NCBI GenBank assembly: GCA_003217835.1 | Contig: QHMQ01000047.1 | Span: 1-16,374 of the forward strand | DNA: 16,374 nucleotides | DNA from: Verrucomicrobiota bacterium | Lineage (GTDB): Bacteria > Verrucomicrobiota > Verrucomicrobiia > Chthoniobacterales > UBA10450 | Direction of reading: 5' to 3' | In this document: piece by piece, positions 1 to 7,097 of the stretch | Layout of the letters: the number at the start of each line of letters is the position of its first letter | How positions within the stretch are numbered: the first letter of the stretch is position 1 | Program-made: the position numbers and the translations under genes | Notes under the pieces: model-generated | Database searches by the model: none | Told to the model about the DNA's origin: nothing | Seen by the model: the letters and a program-made list of their open reading frames with translations, nothing else

Positions 1-270
1 CGCTACATGCATGTTGCCGAACTAAAACGTATGGGAGCGCAGATGCAGCTGGAGGGCGCAACTGCGGTGATCCAGGGAGTGGATCGCCTTTTTGGCGCGC
101 CGGTGATGGCGAGCGATCTGCGCGCGTCCGCCGCACTGGTGCTTGCGGGATTGAAGGCGGACGGAATTACTGAAGTGAGCCGTGTCTATCACATCGATCG
201 CGGTTACGAACGGCTCGATGAAAAATTGAGCGAACTCGGCGCGCACATCGAGCGAGTAAAAGAAACGTAG
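1..270 (+). CDS. murA: MurA, UDP-N-acetylglucosamine 1-carboxyvinyltransferase (3' end only)
   Basis: This is the C-terminal 89 residues of MurA; the 5' part lies outside the window, and the frame is already open at base 1 (RYMHVAELKRMG). MurA transfers enolpyruvate from PEP to UDP-GlcNAc, the first committed step of peptidoglycan synthesis in the cytoplasm. The visible tail follows E. coli MurA closely from memory: HVAEL, a conserved GATAVIQGV-like strand, ASDLRASAALVLAG, and YHIDRGYERLDEKL. The Arg of DLRASA and the Arg of HIDRGYE correspond to the conserved active-site arginines near 371 and 397 of the E. coli enzyme. The protein ends normally at IERVKET, so nothing suggests truncation apart from the window edge. 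The next gene starts 74 bases downstream on the same strand. Confidence 0.95.
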   Translation, partial: RYMHVAELKRMGAQMQLEGATAVIQGVDRLFGAPVMASDLRASAALVLAGLKADGITEVSRVYHIDRGYERLDEKLSELGAHIERVKET

Positions 271-344
271 AGCGCGGCTTTTTCTTGCGCTCACCCGCAG
301 CAAGCGGAACACTTGTTTTATTACTCGAGCGAAAGGTTAAGCCA

Positions 345-701
345 ATGGAAACATCGACGACTTCATCAAACGTCCGGACTTGGACTGTGCTTTGCCACGC
401 CAGCGCCCTGGCCGGATTGTTTTTTCATTTCCTGGGTCATCTTTTCGGCCCACTTATCGTTTGGTTGGTGAAACGTGGCGACTCGCCCGAGATCGATGCG
501 CACGGAAAAGAATCACTCAATTTCCAGATTTCCATGCTGATTTACGACGCGATTGCCGCAATTCTCTGCTTCGTGCTTATCGGCATTCCGATTCTGATCG
601 CGCTTTGGGTGCTCAACACGGTATTTGTCATCATCGCGTCGGTCAAAGCGAGTGAAGGAAAGCTCTATCGCTATCCGTTTACGATCCGCCTGATCAATTA
701 A
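345..701 (+). CDS. DUF4870 (Tic20-like) small membrane protein
   Basis: A 118-residue integral membrane protein of the DUF4870 family, which has no firmly assigned function. Family marks are an N-terminal WTVLCHASALAGLF helix, the loop GPLIVWLVKRGDSPEIDAHG followed by KESLNFQIS, and two hydrophobic C-terminal helices (about residues 63-82 and 83-101) ending in a short YRYPFTIRLI tail. At least three membrane segments are visible. The frame is open upstream to a TTG at 285, but the ATG at 345 is preferred: a GAAAGG ribosome-binding site lies at 331-336, 8 bases upstream, and the family begins close to this point. The gene converges with nfo across a 69-base gap that holds hairpins. Confidence 0.85.
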   Translation: METSTTSSNVRTWTVLCHASALAGLFFHFLGHLFGPLIVWLVKRGDSPEIDAHGKESLNFQISMLIYDAIAAILCFVLIGIPILIALWVLNTVFVIIASVKASEGKLYRYPFTIRLIN

Positions 702-732
702 GCCGGAAATAGAAACTGTTGTAATTTGATTA

Positions 733-772
733 ACAGGCTGGAAGCCTGTCCGGCGAGTCAGGCAGGATGCCT
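733..772. repeat. Tandem short hairpins, REP-like or terminator-like
   Basis: Two compact inverted repeats stand side by side between converging genes. The first is ACAGGCT (733-739), loop GGA, AGCCTGT (743-749). The second is AGGCA (760-764), the same loop GGA, TGCCT (768-772), and it overlaps the nfo stop codon (771-773, minus strand). The shared loop and the related stems suggest a dispersed palindromic (REP/BIME-type) element. No U-run follows on either strand, so a classical intrinsic terminator is less likely, although the position between converging genes would suit a bidirectional transcription stop. Confidence 0.5.
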
Positions 773-1661
773 AACCTCCGATTAACGCGCGGAGCGTGTT
801 TAAGTTCACAACGTCTTCCCGCAATTCTTTACCTTTGGGCGTTTCGAGAACTTTCGGGATTTTATTAAGACGCTGCTCACACATGATAAAGCGGAAAGCG
901 TCGAGCCCGATTTTGCCTTTGCCGATGTGCTCATGTCGATCCACACGTGAGTCGCGTGCGGTTTTCGAATCGTTGACATGAATCGCTGCGAGACGGTCGA
1001 GACCGATTGTTCGATGAAATTGTGCGAACATCTTTCGCACGGCTGATTCGCTGCCGATATCGTAACCCGCTGCGAAGACATGCGCGGTGTCGAGACAAAC
1101 ACGCAATCGCTCCGGCTCGCGGACGCGGCCGATGATGTAAGCGAGATGTTCGAATTTGTTTCCAAGGCATGAGCCTTGGCCGGCCGTCGTTTCAAGCGCG
1201 ATGCGTATGTTTACCTTTGGAACTTTGCGGAAGACCGCGTTTATGGAAGCGATGATCTTTTTCAATCCAGCTTCTTCGCCGGCACCGAGATGCGCTCCCG
1301 GATGTAGAACCAGAAATGGCAATTCGAGTTGATCGCCGCGGGTGAGTTCCTCGGACAAAGCGCGGATTGAATTTGCGTGAAACTGCGGATTGGTCGCTGC
1401 CAGGTTAATGAGATAATTCGCATGCGCGAAGATCGACAACAAATTCCCGCGTTGTCGATGCTCAAGAAAAGCGCGGATTTCGTCGGGCATAAGCGGGCGT
1501 GCGAACCATTGCATGTTGTTCTTCACAAACATCTGGATCGCGGTGCACCTGATAGAGCAGCCGCGCTCGATCGCCATGTGCACGCCACCGCCGATCGACA
1601 TGTGGGCGCCCAGCAGCAAAGGTGACTGGTTAGAGCGCCTTCGCGCCCTCTGCTTTTTCAC
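771..1661 (-). CDS. nfo: Endonuclease IV (AP endonuclease, deoxyribonuclease IV)
   Basis: A 296-residue AP endonuclease of the Nfo/Apn1 family. It cleaves DNA 5' of abasic sites and removes blocked 3' ends in base-excision repair. All metal ligands of the trinuclear zinc site can be placed: H80 (FAHANY), H120 (LHPGAHLG), E157 (ALETTAGQG), D191 and H194 (CLDTAHVFAAGYD), H228 (AIHVNDSK), D241 and H243 (DRHEHIGKG), and E273 (LETPKG). The N-terminal LLLGAHMSIGGG strand is also typical. Length is near the usual 280-290, with about 14 extra basic residues at the front (KKQRARRRSNQ). The start is a GTG at 1661; an in-frame stop lies just upstream at 1680-1682, and only non-standard ATT codons lie between. 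The AsmA-like gene ends 18 bases upstream on the same strand, so cotranscription is likely. Confidence 0.95.
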   Translation of the reverse strand: MKKQRARRRSNQSPLLLGAHMSIGGGVHMAIERGCSIRCTAIQMFVKNNMQWFARPLMPDEIRAFLEHRQRGNLLSIFAHANYLINLAATNPQFHANSIRALSEELTRGDQLELPFLVLHPGAHLGAGEEAGLKKIIASINAVFRKVPKVNIRIALETTAGQGSCLGNKFEHLAYIIGRVREPERLRVCLDTAHVFAAGYDIGSESAVRKMFAQFHRTIGLDRLAAIHVNDSKTARDSRVDRHEHIGKGKIGLDAFRFIMCEQRLNKIPKVLETPKGKELREDVVNLNTLRALIGG

Positions 1662-1679
1662 AATGACAATCCGAAATCG

Positions 1680-4067
1680 TTAGAACCGTTTTGGGTGCCA
1701 ATCGGGTTTCTTCAAGCTCCCTTCGCCGGTGTATTCGAAAAGCTTATATACCGGCGCGAGCAACACGCCTGGCCCCTTCATGTTCAGCCGCAAATTGAAA
1801 TCGAGCTTGTCGTCCAGGAAATGGATATCGCCATGGCCGAGCATGCTGAAGAAGGTGCCAGCGGCGTCGAAATCGTCGGTATGAATGATTCCCTCACCGA
1901 TCTTAAAGCTCGCGCTCGCCTTGTGCGCGATGCTGTACCCACTGCCAGGAACGATAAGGTTTAGAATTCCTGAAAGTGGCCCGAAAATGGGAATCGCGAA
2001 AACGTTGCCATTGGTCACGTCCACTTTTCCGCGGCCACGCATTGTGCGTGCATCGCTCCCTAAGCCGGTAAAATCATACGTGCCGCTCAACTGCCCGTGC
2101 GTCGTTTTGTAGTTGTAGTACAAATCGGTCAGATGCGGAAAATCGATAGCGTCTACGGAAACACTTGCTCGAAAACGCGGATCATTGCGGGCCAGCGAAA
2201 TGTCGGCATTTCCGCGCACCGTGCCGGAAAGAAGAGCACCACGAAGATCGACAATTTGCAATCGATCATTGGTGAACAGCAATCGTGCGGAGACGCGATC
2301 GAAAGGCAAGGTTTTCCCAAGGAAATCGTAGTCCACCCCGTTCGTGTCGTCGACCGTAATCTCGAGATGCGTGTTCTTGCCGCCGCGAAATTGGTATACG
2401 CCATTGGCGGTCACGGTCGGCGGGTGGCGAAATTTGTAAGGCACAACGGTTTTCCAAATCTTCGGGTCGATCCAAAAAATCGCCTCGGCTGGATACAAAG
2501 AGCTTTTGATATTTGAGACGCGCACCTCGTGTTTTTTAAAATCGTAGGTGAAATTGCCGGCGCCGGTCCCTTCGTCGCGTACCACATGAAAATCCTGGCA
2601 AGAGATGGCGCCGTCGGCGAAATGAATCTTCGTGCTTCCCCCGTTCATGCTGGCACCGCGAAGTCGCGTTCGGTCCAACGTGATGGTTCCATCGCCTCGC
2701 CAATTCTCCGGGTTGTGATCCTGGCCCCGAATTGCGAGGTGGATTGTGGGCGAGCGCTGCCATTCCCATTCCCCGAGAAATTCCTCCAAATCGGGAGGGA
2801 CAAGCGCTCGCATTGCGCCGGGACTGATTGTACTATCGATATTCAAACGAAAATCGTTTGGGCCGTCGAAGAGATCGGCCATAAGCCGGCCGGTTTGATG
2901 CCCAAGGCGCACATCGCGGAGCAACGCGCGCTCGCCATCCCAGGAAAAATCGGCGGCCAAATCGGAGAATGGCAGCGTCTTGTAGGCAAAACTTGCAACA
3001 TTGGCGTGGCCGATGATCTCTGGTCGAAGAGGATCCTGCCCTAAATTTGCTGAACCAGAGATCTCGACCAAAGGTGGCGAGTAGAACGTTATGTCTGCGA
3101 GTGGCCCGCCAAGACCGAAGGCATCGAGAAAAATTTTCAGATCCAGGCTGCTGCGCACTTGAAAATTAGCGCGGTTGCCTTGCCGGCTCCAATCGGCGCG
3201 CCCGGCAAAACTGCCCCGGCCATCATTCCATTCGCAGCGCGTGATATTCAAATGTTGGTCGCTCCATTCGGCGGTGGCAGACAAGCCTCTCATTTCGTAA
3301 TTGCCTCGTTGCAACCGATCCGCGCTCAGCGTCGCCTCGACTCGCGCATTCTCGATTTCTGCGACGTCTCCGCTAAATTTTACCTGCAATGAGGGAGGCG
3401 CGCCCGGGAAGTTGAACTTTTGCAGTTCCTTCACGATGCGTTCCAAAATTGCTAGTCGCTTTCGCCACTCTTCTTCTGAAATCGGCGGTGATGGCTGGTA
3501 ATTCGCTCGCTTGATTAACTGACCAGTCGCGGAAATCCGCACTCCGCAAAAAACTCCTTCCGCCTGACTGACGTAAATTTGCTCAGGCGGAAAATAGACG
3601 TGCGCGCGCAAATCGTTGAGCTGCGCACCATTGATCCCTCCCTCGGCATTTTTCAGAGGCAGGGCGATTTGCGCGTTACGAATGTCAAGTGCGTTCAGAA
3701 ATGGCTGATGATGGATGAGCGCCGCGTAATTAATATCCAACGAGACTTCGCTGATACGGGCAAGCGTCTTCTCGCGATTTTTGTAATCGAAGATTCGCAC
3801 ATTCTTCGCGACCAGACCGCGTAACGGATCCAACGTCAACCGTCCGATGGAAGCTTCGACACCGCGTTTGTGCAATTCCTCGACCACGCGGTAACGCCAT
3901 TGCCGGCCGAAGCCTCTTTTCGCGAGGTACCAACCGCCGCTAAAAGAGACTGCAATTGCAACGAACATCACCAGACGCGCCACATTTACGGCGATGTGGT
4001 GCACCAAAGTGGGTTGTCGATCCTGCGTCGCTGCAACGTTCTTCGGCGGTTCGAGAATCCGTGGCAT
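1680..4067 (-). CDS. AsmA-like envelope protein (AsmA/TamB superfamily)
   Basis: A 795-residue protein of the AsmA-like type: a short cytoplasmic start, one membrane anchor (about residues 25-48, VARLVMFVAIAVSFSGGWYL), then a long beta-rich periplasmic region. The start of the soluble part reads LDPLRGLVAKNVRIFD, as in AsmA/DUF3971 proteins. Repeating beta-strand blocks with small amphipathic strands follow, and the last 140 or so residues (GQLSGTYDFTGLGSDARTM, GNVFAIPIFGPLSGILNLI, ending GEGSLKKPDWHPKRF) match the AsmA C-terminal domain. Family members are thought to move or order phospholipids between the inner and outer membranes; a role here is inferred by family only. ATG at 4067 is preferred to the TTG immediately before it. 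No clear ribosome-binding site is visible. It is divergent from the DUF420 gene and upstream of nfo. Confidence 0.85.
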   Translation of the reverse strand: MPRILEPPKNVAATQDRQPTLVHHIAVNVARLVMFVAIAVSFSGGWYLAKRGFGRQWRYRVVEELHKRGVEASIGRLTLDPLRGLVAKNVRIFDYKNREKTLARISEVSLDINYAALIHHQPFLNALDIRNAQIALPLKNAEGGINGAQLNDLRAHVYFPPEQIYVSQAEGVFCGVRISATGQLIKRANYQPSPPISEEEWRKRLAILERIVKELQKFNFPGAPPSLQVKFSGDVAEIENARVEATLSADRLQRGNYEMRGLSATAEWSDQHLNITRCEWNDGRGSFAGRADWSRQGNRANFQVRSSLDLKIFLDAFGLGGPLADITFYSPPLVEISGSANLGQDPLRPEIIGHANVASFAYKTLPFSDLAADFSWDGERALLRDVRLGHQTGRLMADLFDGPNDFRLNIDSTISPGAMRALVPPDLEEFLGEWEWQRSPTIHLAIRGQDHNPENWRGDGTITLDRTRLRGASMNGGSTKIHFADGAISCQDFHVVRDEGTGAGNFTYDFKKHEVRVSNIKSSLYPAEAIFWIDPKIWKTVVPYKFRHPPTVTANGVYQFRGGKNTHLEITVDDTNGVDYDFLGKTLPFDRVSARLLFTNDRLQIVDLRGALLSGTVRGNADISLARNDPRFRASVSVDAIDFPHLTDLYYNYKTTHGQLSGTYDFTGLGSDARTMRGRGKVDVTNGNVFAIPIFGPLSGILNLIVPGSGYSIAHKASASFKIGEGIIHTDDFDAAGTFFSMLGHGDIHFLDDKLDFNLRLNMKGPGVLLAPVYKLFEYTGEGSLKKPDWHPKRF

Positions 4068-4085
4068 CAAGTATAGTGAAAGATG

Positions 4086-4108
4086 TTTCGACTTCGCTCA
4101 ACATGACA
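4086..4108. repeat. Fragment of a widespread intergenic dispersed repeat
   Basis: The bases TTTCGACTTCGCTCAACATG, continuing to 4108, match from memory a short motif scattered between genes in many bacterial genomes (on the other strand GAGCGAAGTCGAAA). When translated by mistake it gives the tell-tale string CFDFAQHDK. It sits in the 49-base space between the divergent start codons at 4067 and 4117. Only one copy is visible in this window, so repeat status rests on recall and was not checked by search. Confidence 0.4.
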
Positions 4109-4116
4109 AAAAAATC

Positions 4117-4515
4117 ATGAATGTTTCCGATCTGCCGGCGGTCAACGCGTCGCTCAATCTTGTCAGCACCGTCTTCATCTCGATGGGTTGGTATCTGATC
4201 CGGCACGGTGCGTGGCGCCGCCACATGGCTTGCATGATCACAGCGGTGATTTCGTCCACATTTTTTCTGGCCGGTTACATCGTTTACCATGCGCATGTAG
4301 GTGAGAAATCGACCGCGTTCGCAGCGCAGGGGATCGTACGTCCAATCTATTTCGCGATGTTGATTTCGCACATCTTACTCGCATTCGTGACCTTGCCCTT
4401 GGTGATCGCGCGCTGGACGATGCCAATCTGGCTCTATGTCTCAATCACAGGTGTGCTGGTTTATCTCATGCTCTACAAATGGTTTCCTCCGCCAAATCTT
4501 GCGTTCGGCCATTAG
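4117..4515 (+). CDS. DUF420 (YozB-like) membrane protein
   Basis: A 132-residue protein with four predicted membrane helices (about 11-27, 38-57, 76-95 and 102-121). It matches DUF420: LPAVNASLNLVST, then GWYLIRHGAWRRHMACMI, FLAGYIVYHAHVGEKS, RPIYFAMLISHILLA, and RWTMPIWLYVSITGVLVYLM. Conserved histidines sit at 36, 58, 60 and 85. Family members are often found near cytochrome oxidase assembly genes; no such genes are next to it here, so a respiratory role is inference. The usual charged loop between helix 3 and the IARWT motif seems to be missing: the sequence runs directly LPLVIARW. The start is ATG 4117; the open frame extends upstream, but that part translates the intergenic repeat. Confidence 0.8.
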   Translation: MNVSDLPAVNASLNLVSTVFISMGWYLIRHGAWRRHMACMITAVISSTFFLAGYIVYHAHVGEKSTAFAAQGIVRPIYFAMLISHILLAFVTLPLVIARWTMPIWLYVSITGVLVYLMLYKWFPPPNLAFGH

Positions 4516-4561
4516 TTGATGTTTGATCAGAGGACGCGCTGTCGCGCAGACAAAGAAATCT

Positions 4562-5020
4562 ATGGTGACGATCGCGACGTTTAACGAGTCGGCAAAAGCG
4601 AGGCAGCTTAAACGTCGCTTCCACGACGCTGGACTGAAGGCCGATGTTCACAATGAAGCTCCTCTGCAGCAAGTCGGGTTCATGTCGCGGCCGCAAGCGA
4701 ATGCTAAGGTGATGGTGGAGGATAACGATTTCGAGAGGGCACAAAGCCTGATGGTTGATTGGGAAGCGACTGATCCGGATATCTCTGCTGCCGTGATTCG
4801 CTGCCCGCAATGCGGCTCCTCAAACATCGAGTATCCGCAGATGACCCGCAAATTCATTACCCCCGCGCTCGTCGGCGTTCTTTGCGCGCTGAAAATTATT
4901 CCGAAGGAATTTTATTGTCTGGATTGCCACTTTACCTGGAGCAACGAAGAAGAGCGTACGCTGGGGCGCCTCTGGCATCGTTTCTTTCCTGGACTCGAGT
5001 CGGGCAAAGAGAGTTCGTAG
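4562..5020 (+). CDS. DUF2007-like protein with C-terminal zinc ribbon
   Basis: A 152-residue soluble protein. Residues 1-66 resemble the DUF2007 (putative signal-transducing) fold: MVTIATFNESAKARQLKRRF, then HDAGLKADVHNEA, and VMVEDNDFERAQSLM. Residues 81-122 form a zinc ribbon with two Cys pairs, CPQC (C81, C84) and CLDC (C119, C122), separated by a 34-residue loop that contains a short hydrophobic patch (FITPALVGVLCALKII). Function is unknown; the ribbon suggests a structural zinc site for binding protein or nucleic acid. ATG 4562 was chosen because the homologous fold begins there; a TTG at 4523 would add 13 poorly conserved residues. No clear ribosome-binding site is seen. The gene begins 46 bases after the DUF420 gene. 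Confidence 0.7.
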   Translation: MVTIATFNESAKARQLKRRFHDAGLKADVHNEAPLQQVGFMSRPQANAKVMVEDNDFERAQSLMVDWEATDPDISAAVIRCPQCGSSNIEYPQMTRKFITPALVGVLCALKIIPKEFYCLDCHFTWSNEEERTLGRLWHRFFPGLESGKESS

Positions 5021-5195
5021 AATAACCGCTCTGCTCGACCGGCGCGATTGATTCCTCGCGCACGATTCTTCTTGTGATCGACCTTCGATTCCTTCGATTG
5101 CCTCAAACCATGAGAGCTTCCCGTTCGCATCGGCTTTGCTTCGCCCCGAACAACGCTTGGACTCCGCTCGGATCCACAATCGCGCTCTGTCGTCC

Positions 5196-6035
5196 ATGAA
5201 GTGGCTCTTTGCTTTTCTGCTGGCCCTGATCATTTTCGGCGGTGCCGCCTGGTTTGGTTACAACTTCTTCGTCAAAGAAGAAATCGCAGTGAAAAAGGAA
5301 CAACGTGGGGAAGTTGCGGTTGCACCTACGCCGGACATCAGCCTTCCCGAGCTTCAGGCAGCGGCGAAACTGCGACAGGACGGGAAACTAACCGAAGCTC
5401 GCGACGCGCTCATCGCCTTTATTCAAAAATATCCGACCGGGCTACACGTCGAAGAAGCCAAAGACTTACTCGGTGAAGTCAACATCGACATCTACCTTTC
5501 GCGCTATCCTTCGCCGGAGAAAACCGAATATGTTGTGCAGTCTGGAGACGTGCTAGCAAAGATTGGGAGGAAACTGAAAACGACGCCCGAGCTTATTATG
5601 CGGATGAATAATCTGAGCGGCACGATGCTGCACATTGGCGAACATCTTCTCGTGTCGCACCCGGATTTTTCTGTTTTTATTCAACGAAAGGCGAAGCTGG
5701 TCGTGCTTCTTAATCACGGCGCTTTTTTTAAGCAGTATCACATACTTGAAGAGAAGTTGTCGCCCAAACAGCCTTCGAAAATTACCACGAAAGTCTCTGA
5801 AATAATGGCTTGGAAAGACGGGAAGCGCGTTGGTTTTGGGAGCAAGGATTACATGAGTAGCACGCGGTGGATCCGGCTCGGCTCGGCCGCTTATACGCTG
5901 TATTCCACCGCCGATTCGGCGCATCCCAATCTTACTCAGCCGCCGCCTCCAGTGGGCCTCGGCCTGGCCGCGTCCGATGTCGAGGAGCTAAGCAGCCTTG
6001 TAAACAGCCACACGCCTGTCAGCATTACGGATTGA
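5196..6035 (+). CDS. Membrane-anchored LysM protein with degenerate L,D-transpeptidase-like domain
   Basis: A 279-residue envelope protein. Residues 3-25 (WLFAFLLALIIFGGAAWFGY) are a membrane anchor or uncleaved signal. Residues 47-100 form a helical, TPR-like segment (AAAKLRQDGKLTEARDALIAF). Residues 111-154 are a LysM domain (YVVQSGDVLAKIGRKLKTTP, ending HIGEHLLV), expected to bind peptidoglycan. Residues 158-277 follow the strand order of YkuD L,D-transpeptidases (FSVFIQRKAKLVVLLNHGAF, STRWIRLGSAAYTLYST, DVEELSSLVNSHTPVSI). The catalytic IHGT and SHGCIRM motifs are replaced by LYST and VGLGLAAS, so the nucleophilic Cys is absent. A structural or binding role is inferred. ATG 5196 begins the hydrophobic anchor; an upstream start at 5136 would bury it. 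accA follows 74 bases later. Confidence 0.75.
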   Translation: MKWLFAFLLALIIFGGAAWFGYNFFVKEEIAVKKEQRGEVAVAPTPDISLPELQAAAKLRQDGKLTEARDALIAFIQKYPTGLHVEEAKDLLGEVNIDIYLSRYPSPEKTEYVVQSGDVLAKIGRKLKTTPELIMRMNNLSGTMLHIGEHLLVSHPDFSVFIQRKAKLVVLLNHGAFFKQYHILEEKLSPKQPSKITTKVSEIMAWKDGKRVGFGSKDYMSSTRWIRLGSAAYTLYSTADSAHPNLTQPPPPVGLGLAASDVEELSSLVNSHTPVSITD

Positions 6036-6109
6036 TCAGATTGATGGATGCAACCTTACAAAATCCAACACGCGCTTGACGCTTCAAGGTCTTAACGCTT
6101 CGTCATTCT

Positions 6110-7096
6110 ATGGAATTGCAACCGCTCGATTTCGAAAAACCGATCTTTGAACTGCAACGGCGTTTGCAGGATTTGAAGGCTCATTCCGACGAACATGATG
6201 TCGATCTTGATTCCGCGGTCGGGGCAATTGAGGCAAAACTCCGCCAAACCCGCCGCGAAATTTACGGCAACCTGACTGCCTGGCAGCGTGTCCAAATCGC
6301 GCGGCATGTGCAGAGGCCATTCGCCCTCGATTACATCGAACGGTGTTTTACAAACTGGACTGAACTGCACGGTGATCGTCGTTTTGCCGATGACAAGGCC
6401 ATGCCGAGCGGTCTTGCCATGCTTGGGACGCAGCGCTGCGTGGTTATCACTCATCAAAAAGGGCGCAACACGAAAGAAAACGTGATGCGCAATTTTGGGT
6501 GCGCCCATCCGGAAGGTTATCGGAAAGCACTGCGCTTGATGCGGCTGGGTGAAAAATTTGGCATGCCAGTGATTTCATTGATCGATACGCCAGGTGCGTT
6601 TCCGGGGATTGGATCGGAGGAACGTCACATCTCGGAAGCAATCGCAGTAAACCTTCGCGAAATGATGAGGCTGCGCGTGCCCATCATCGCCGCTGTTGTC
6701 GGCGAGGGTGGATCGGGCGGCGCGCTTGGAATTGGAGTGGCAGATCGCGTATTGATTCTCGAGAACGCTTACTACTCGGTGATCAGTCCGGAAGCGTGCT
6801 CCGCCATTTTGTGGAGGGATCGCCGTCACGCTGCCGAGGCAGCCGACGCGCTCAAATTAACTGCGCAGGATTTGTTGAAGCTTGAAGTGGTCGACGAAGT
6901 TGTCCACGAACCAGAAGGCGGCGCGCATCGGGACTATGATTCGGTCGTGACAAATATGGGCAACGCTCTCCGCCGCAGCCTGCAGCGCATCTGTGACATT
7001 CCAATTGAGGAATTGTTAACCAAACGGTATGAAAAATTTCGGCGACTCGGCAGTTTCGCCGAAGCCAAACCCGCGTCCGCTTCGGCGCGTTCTTGA
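6110..7096 (+). CDS. accA: Acetyl-CoA carboxylase carboxyltransferase subunit alpha
   Basis: A 328-residue AccA, close to the usual 320. With AccD it transfers the carboxyl group from biotin on AccB to acetyl-CoA, giving malonyl-CoA for fatty-acid synthesis in the cytoplasm. Family marks in order are LDFEKPIFELQRRLQDLK (7-24), the coiled region QTRREIYGNLTAWQRVQIAR, TELHGDRRFADDKA, GRNTKENVMRNFGCAHPEGY (118-137), SLIDTPGAFPG (156-166), the glycine-rich oxyanion loop GEGGSGGALGIGVADRV (198-214), and YSVISPEACSAILWRD. Everything needed for activity appears intact. No strong ribosome-binding site precedes the ATG at 6110. The next gene starts at or before the stop codon, so coupling is likely. 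Confidence 0.96.
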   Translation: MELQPLDFEKPIFELQRRLQDLKAHSDEHDVDLDSAVGAIEAKLRQTRREIYGNLTAWQRVQIARHVQRPFALDYIERCFTNWTELHGDRRFADDKAMPSGLAMLGTQRCVVITHQKGRNTKENVMRNFGCAHPEGYRKALRLMRLGEKFGMPVISLIDTPGAFPGIGSEERHISEAIAVNLREMMRLRVPIIAAVVGEGGSGGALGIGVADRVLILENAYYSVISPEACSAILWRDRRHAAEAADALKLTAQDLLKLEVVDEVVHEPEGGAHRDYDSVVTNMGNALRRSLQRICDIPIEELLTKRYEKFRRLGSFAEAKPASASARS

Positions 7097-7097
7097 T

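Noticed and set aside
2529..3044. Long open frame on the plus strand (171 codons)
   Set aside because: It lies wholly antisense to the AsmA-like gene, lacks a ribosome-binding site and shows no domain; it is a shadow of the coding strand.
3940..4371. 143-codon minus-strand frame overlapping the DUF420 gene and the divergent spacer
   Set aside because: It crosses two well-supported genes and the repeat, with no recognisable domain.
4820..5233. 137-codon minus-strand frame across the gap 5021-5195
   Set aside because: It is antisense to the zinc-ribbon and LysM genes and has no motif. The 175-base gap itself shows no RNA gene, clear promoter or terminator.
7029..7097. ATG start for the papain-like gene inside accA
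   Set aside because: It would overlap accA by 68 bases and push the signal peptide 23 residues inward; GTG 7098 gives a normal exported N-terminus.
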